Below the pieces are notes generated by a model. That model was not told the origin of the DNA. It searched no databases and saw only the letters and a program-made list of their open reading frames with translations. Both the position numbers and the translations under genes were made by a program. From NCBI GenBank assembly GCA_946800325.1, contig OX326959.1, positions 22,807,742 to 22,871,741 of the forward strand: DNA of 64,000 nt, given 5' to 3'. Below are positions 59,741 through 64,000 of this stretch, piece by piece (position 1 is the stretch's first letter; every line of letters begins with the position of its first letter). The stretch comes from Luzula sylvatica. Its lineage: Eukaryota > Streptophyta > Magnoliopsida > Poales > Juncaceae.

Positions 59741-60703
59741 TAAAATCATGGAAGAAGAAGACTCGGTTTGCTTGTACTCGGTTTGTAAAGGAAGAACACT
59801 CGATTTAGAAGAAGGGAGAACACCCGGTTTGTAAAAAGAAGAAGAAAGAAAGAAGAAGGGAGAAGAAGAAAGAAGAAAGAAGGGAGGGGCCGCTGGCAGA
59901 AGTTATTACTACTTCTTTCGCCAGAGGTTCTGGGGAAAGAGACAGAAATGTGAAAAGACGCGCCCACATGCACACAATATCTCCTCTGGAGTCACGGGCG
60001 TTGCATGCATTCTTTCGCCTGACCCTCTAGCGAAAGATGTTAAAACTTCTTAATCTTCATATTAAGATCAAAATTAGGGTTTGTGTTCTTTCGCCAGAAA
60101 GGCTGGCGAAAGTGTATTCTCTTTTGTCAGACAGTCTTACGTGTTGTTTAGTTTAGACCTAGAGAGAGGTGAATAGGAAGTCCTAAGGTCCAATTCTCGC
60201 GATAATGGAATACAATTACAATTTGGGCGGAAGCGTAAATAAATTAGAGAAAGAAATACAATACCGAAACAAATAATACAAGATATTTGTTTACGGAGTT
60301 CGGTAGGTGGTTGATTTGTAGCTTTAACTCACCAGCTACTTGCTCAATCGACCGACTCGATTGATTGCAAGTACCTACATCGATCAATTACGGAGTGCGC
60401 TTTTTCGGCTTTCGATTGAATACCCAAATCAAGCAATTACAAGGTTAGCCTAGATCGATTTACACGCTTCTATCGATCTATGGCGGGCTTTACAATCTTT
60501 GCACTAGCATATTACAATTGTCTAATACTAACTAAACGTGATCGGTCACGCAAGTTGAGAATCGTATTTTGTGGAATGAAGAGGGATCTAATGATCTCTA
60601 AAAATGTTTGAGAAGATTAAGCTCAAGGTGTAAAGCTAGGATTTTCTCTTTTGATTTGGAAAAATATAATGGTTGAGGTCAAGAGAGAGAATGAGGGAAG
60701 GGT

Positions 60704-60713
60704 TCTATTTATA
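60704..60713 (-). promoter_or_regulatory. TATA box of the solo LTR
   Basis: TATAAATAGA on the minus strand, followed by CCCTTCCCTCATTCTCTCTC, a typical plant start-site context. The palindrome array begins about 40 bp upstream. Confidence 0.6.
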
Positions 60714-60749
60714 AAACACATAGATCCTTCCCTTAACTTGTTTTTTCTG

Positions 60750-61290
60750 CATAGTCCGTTACAACGGACATGTAGTCCGTTACAACGGACCATAAGTCAA
60801 ACTAGCCGTTAAAATCAGCATATTCGAATTATTACATAGTCCGTTACAACGGAATTAAAGTCCGTTATAACGGACCTCATGCATTAAGAGTTTGTTGTAA
60901 CGAACTACACAGTCCGTTCCAACGGACATTCTATTGTGACTTCACTTCAGTTATGTTTTATATATCCGTTATAACGAAGATAGCTCCGTTACAACGGTTG
61001 GTGTATGTCCGTTATAATGGATTGGTGATTCCGTTACAACGGACAAGGAGTAATATTTGGTATACTGAAGTGAGTTCAAGGTCCGTTACAACGGACATAG
61101 TTCTGTGACTTTTCATCAGGTTGGCATTAATTAGCGTTGTAACGGTGATACTTCCGTTACAACGCTTGATGGGTGTCCGTTACAACGGATTGATGACTCC
61201 GTTGTAACGGACTATACTGTGTTTGCCATTCTTGAAGATGACGCGAAGGTCCGTTGTAACGGACTTTGATGGTCCGTTATAACGGACATA
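60750..61290. repeat. Palindrome array, GTTACAAC type, in U3
   Basis: About 17 copies of GTCCGTTACAACGGAC or its close variants, spaced 10-45 bp, upstream of the TATA box in the direction of LTR transcription. Confidence 0.88.
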
Positions 61291-61892
61291 TTTCTGTCAG
61301 CCTTATTTGTTATTTCATCATTTTGATGGATTTCGAATATATTTCTTTGACTTATTTTGAGCTTAATATTTCATAAACAAGGTTAGGGATACCTATAAGT
61401 TATTTTGGTGATTTGTGTGATATCCCAACTTGCGGAATTTTCGATGCCTTGATATCTTCTTCACTTGATCATGCGTTTTCGTACCATCGTTTCTTCACCG
61501 TCTTGACTTGCGACATCTTGATTCTTCTTTTGATCCTTTTGTGAGTTACGTCTTCTATCTCTATAAATGTTACTACCGCAAATAGATTAGTGGTATCGAC
61601 ATTATTTTGAGATAATCAAACCCTAGAAAATTTGAACCAACATTACGAAAGAGTTATTTTTGTAAATTAGGAAAAAAATCTAGTTATTCTTACAAATTGG
61701 GCTTTTGATAAGGCTACATGTAAAAAAAAAATCATAAATGTGCTAGCTAACTGATGAGAGGAAGCGAAATTGAAATTTTGGTTGGACATTTGAAGATACG
61801 ACACCAATAACTTGGGTATTAATTTTATAAAAATAAAATAAATGATACTTGATAATATGAAATTTATTGGATTCATTTTTTCAACAATATAT

Positions 61893-62570
61893 CAGAGCTG
61901 GCAAAATGTGACTCGATCCGAAAAAACAACCCGACCAGTTCGAATCCTAACCCGACTCGAACTGAATTTTTTTGAAAAATCAACTAGCCGAATCCGAAAC
62001 AAAAACCAAATGGCATGGCCCCGAAAACCTAACGTCCCGAAATTTGATTGACTCGTTACCCGAATATCCTACTACTCTATTAACCCATGATCAAATATTT
62101 TCTTTTTTGTGCCAATGATTTTACTTGACAATAATAATATATATCAACAATTAACATATATATTGTTAAATACAAATATATATTATTGATAAAATGTATA
62201 TATTATGTTACGTATCCAAATTTAATTTGGATATTAGCATCAAGTGTATTCTCTTTTATGTCCACCGTTACCCTCGATTGGTTTTTTTTGTTAATCAACG
62301 TTACAAAACTTGCATGATTCCAAACCCAAATGATCCGAAAACTTAATTTTCCGAAATCTGAATAATCTGAAAATTCAGATTTCTCGAAGTCCGAACGACC
62401 CAAAAAGCGAAACAAATCATAACTGAATAACTCTAAAACCGAAACGACTCGAAATACAAATGACTCGAAAATCGAAACGATCCCAAAACCGAATGACCTG
62501 CAAATCCGATGACCCGAATAACCCTCAAACCAAAATAATCCGAACCGACCCACCTAATTGTCAACTCTAC
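61893..62570. mobile_element. Short hAT-like element with CCGAA-rich ends
   Basis: Ends AGAGCTGGCAAAATG and AATTGTCAACTCT are imperfect inverted repeats. The end regions repeat CCGAACGACC/CCGAAACGACTCGAAA-type words, and the centre is AT-rich. ACAATATA and ACAAAACA may be a worn 8 bp duplication. It looks like a deletion derivative of the kind of element at 52009. Confidence 0.55.
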
Positions 62571-64000
62571 AAAACATTGTGATTGTATTTTATTTCTATA
62601 TGTTTTTGATGATAGGTAGGAATTAGGATTAAGTTGATCACAACATTATTTTAGATGATTTTGTGTATATTTTATTCTAAAGGCTAATAAAAACAACTAC
62701 TTTTGTGCTTCTTTGGAGTGTGGAATTTGAGTTGGAATTATAATTATAATTTTGAAATGATGCAAAAATAAATTTTTTGTTTGGTGTGTACATGAATGAA
62801 AATATATAATTCTTGGAATCTTCTAAGTCTAATTTTTCATTAAAGTTTGGTTCTCCAAATTTGAAGAGTGCCAAAGTAAAGCAAAAGATTAATCAAAGAA
62901 CAATTATATTATAATTATTAAATTCATATAATTAGTATAATATTATATATTATTCTAATAACATATAATAATAATTATACATAATAATTATATCATATTT
63001 ATACAATTAATATAATACTATATTTATTACTATACATATTATTATTATATGGATAAAATATAATTTTATAATAATACAACAATACATTTAATATTATTAT
63101 TATAATAATATATTATTTTCAAATAATTATTATAATATAACTATTTTATTATTATAATATTATTATTTTTATTATTATAATAAAATAATATATTATAATA
63201 ATGTATTATATGGATATTTAATATGGCTATAATTATTGTAATAATAAATAATAATAATGTCACAATGATAAAAATAATTATATCATAACAATTATATCCA
63301 TATTATTAATATAAAATTATCAATATTATTATAATAATATATAATAATTATATTTTAATGATAAAATAATTATATTACGACGAAAAGATAATTATATTAT
63401 AACAATTATATCCATATTATTAATATAAAATTATTATTATTATTATTATTATAATTATATCCATATTATATATATTATAATTATATTATAATTATTGTAT
63501 CCACATAATTAATAATATATGATTGTAATAATATATAATATATAAGTTATAATAATATTATATTATATCTATAAAATTGATATTTTTTTTACCAATTTTA
63601 ATTAAATATTATTTCTACTTTTTAAATAGCAAAATTTCAAAAAAATTCTACTCAACCAAACAAGAAAATTATTTTTCAATATTTTATAGTTTAGACATCC
63701 AAACAAACTATAAAATTGCTAATTTCAGAAAATAAATTCTCCTTATAATCGGATTCCACTCTGCTTTTTGTGAAACAGCCCTTCAAAGAATTGAAGTTTG
63801 AACTTCTTTTTGTAAAATAGAATCTACTTTTCCTATTATACGGTACTATACCTATATAAAAGACTAAAATCCGGAGCATTTCTGCATGTAACCCTTTATG
63901 GGATGGAAATTCGAAAAATAACTCTCTTTTCAAAAATATTCCAGAAATGACCCTAACCGGGTTTTTAAATCTTGGTGCTACAGTGTTTTGGAAACAAAAA
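62571..64000. other. Very AT-rich intergenic DNA
   Basis: 62890-63590 is almost pure A and T, with dense ATTATTATAATAAT words and an 80 bp partial duplication (TTATATTATAACAATTATATCC at about 63280 and 63390). No gene to the end of the window. Confidence 0.6.

Larger units (their letters stand above)
60142..61642 (-). mobile_element. Solo LTR of the second copia family, 1501 bp
   Basis: Starts TGTTGTTTAGTTTAGACC and ends TTTGAACCAACA, with TTACG on both sides (60137-60141 and 61643-61647). It sits in the right inverted repeat of the Mutator-like element, so it came later. Orientation follows from the gag-bearing relative at 46469 and from a minus-strand TATA box at 60704-60713. Its U3 has a palindrome array. 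Confidence 0.92.
56393..61676 (-). mobile_element. Mutator-like element carrying a plant mobile domain gene
   Basis: Long terminal inverted repeats of 200 bp or more: CCTAATTTACAAAAATAA at the left end, then GAGAATAAACTTTCGCCAG and CCAAACCCTAATTTTGATCT, are mirrored at 59990-60140 and 61643-61676 on either side of a solo LTR. AATCTAATT (56384-56392) and AATCTAGTT (61677-61685) are a plausible 9 bp duplication with one change, though the left end has about 14 bp more than the right. The ends contain repeated palindromes built on TTTCGCCAG/CTGGCGAAA. Removing the LTR gives about 3.8 kb. No mudrA-type transposase is visible, so the element was non-autonomous. Confidence 0.75.

Overview
This window is nuclear DNA from a flowering plant, probably a eudicot. 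It is AT-rich, the genes have GT-AG introns, and most of the sequence is nested transposable elements. The kinases are of the plant WNK type (the ATP-anchoring lysine sits in the glycine loop, and VAWNQ replaces the usual strand-3 lysine). No bacterial, organellar or viral gene set is present. I cannot name the species.

The only intact genes are two tandem plus-strand WNK kinase genes: WNK-A (7566-11406, 7 exons, 631 residues) and WNK-B (25145-29372, 7 exons, 638 residues). They share the same exon phases and four identical exon lengths. In each leader, 131 nt before the main ATG, lies a 52-codon upstream ORF whose peptide is much better conserved than its nucleotides. A third WNK copy survives only as the last codons and 3' UTR at 29799-29990. 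The duplicated unit starts near 6.14 kb in copy A and 22.63 kb in copy B. An 8.6 kb Ty1/copia element (13225-21800) lies between them. WNK-B differs from WNK-A at one telling residue: DFG instead of DLG, the leucine that binds chloride in animal WNK1.

Layout: 1-6.1 kb is AT-rich intergenic DNA with MITE or foldback repeats. 6.1-11.7 kb is WNK-A. 11.87-12.42 kb is a dead minus-strand copia RT/RNase H. 13.2-21.8 kb is the full-length copia element, with near-identical LTRs but a ruined pol. 22.6-30 kb is WNK-B, with a hAT-like repeat upstream and a MITE in intron 4, then the third WNK relic. 30-35 kb holds a GGATACG MITE family, a 160 bp tandem repeat and a 244 bp Mutator-type foldback with a perfect 9 bp target duplication. 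35-43.5 kb is a nest: hAT inside CACTA inside an LTR inside a copia integrase, plus a solo LTR. 45.8-49.8 kb is a minus-strand copia 5' end (gag, primer-binding site, LTR) with another LTR inserted in it. 50-55.8 kb has simple repeats, MITEs, a CACTA end and a GH3 glucosidase exon fragment. 56.4-61.7 kb is a Mutator-like element carrying a decayed plant mobile domain gene and hit by a 1501 bp solo LTR. 61.9-64 kb is a small hAT-like repeat and very AT-rich DNA.

A theme crosses element classes: terminal or promoter regions are packed with short palindromes. These are GTCCGTTGTAACGGAC-type arrays in several LTRs, GACGGCCCGTC in the CACTA ends, TTTCGCCAG...CTGGCGAAA in the Mutator ends, and inverted GATAA boxes in the copia U3. 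The LTR arrays and the conserved WNK upstream ORF are the observations most worth following.

All boundaries, identities and counts were read by eye.
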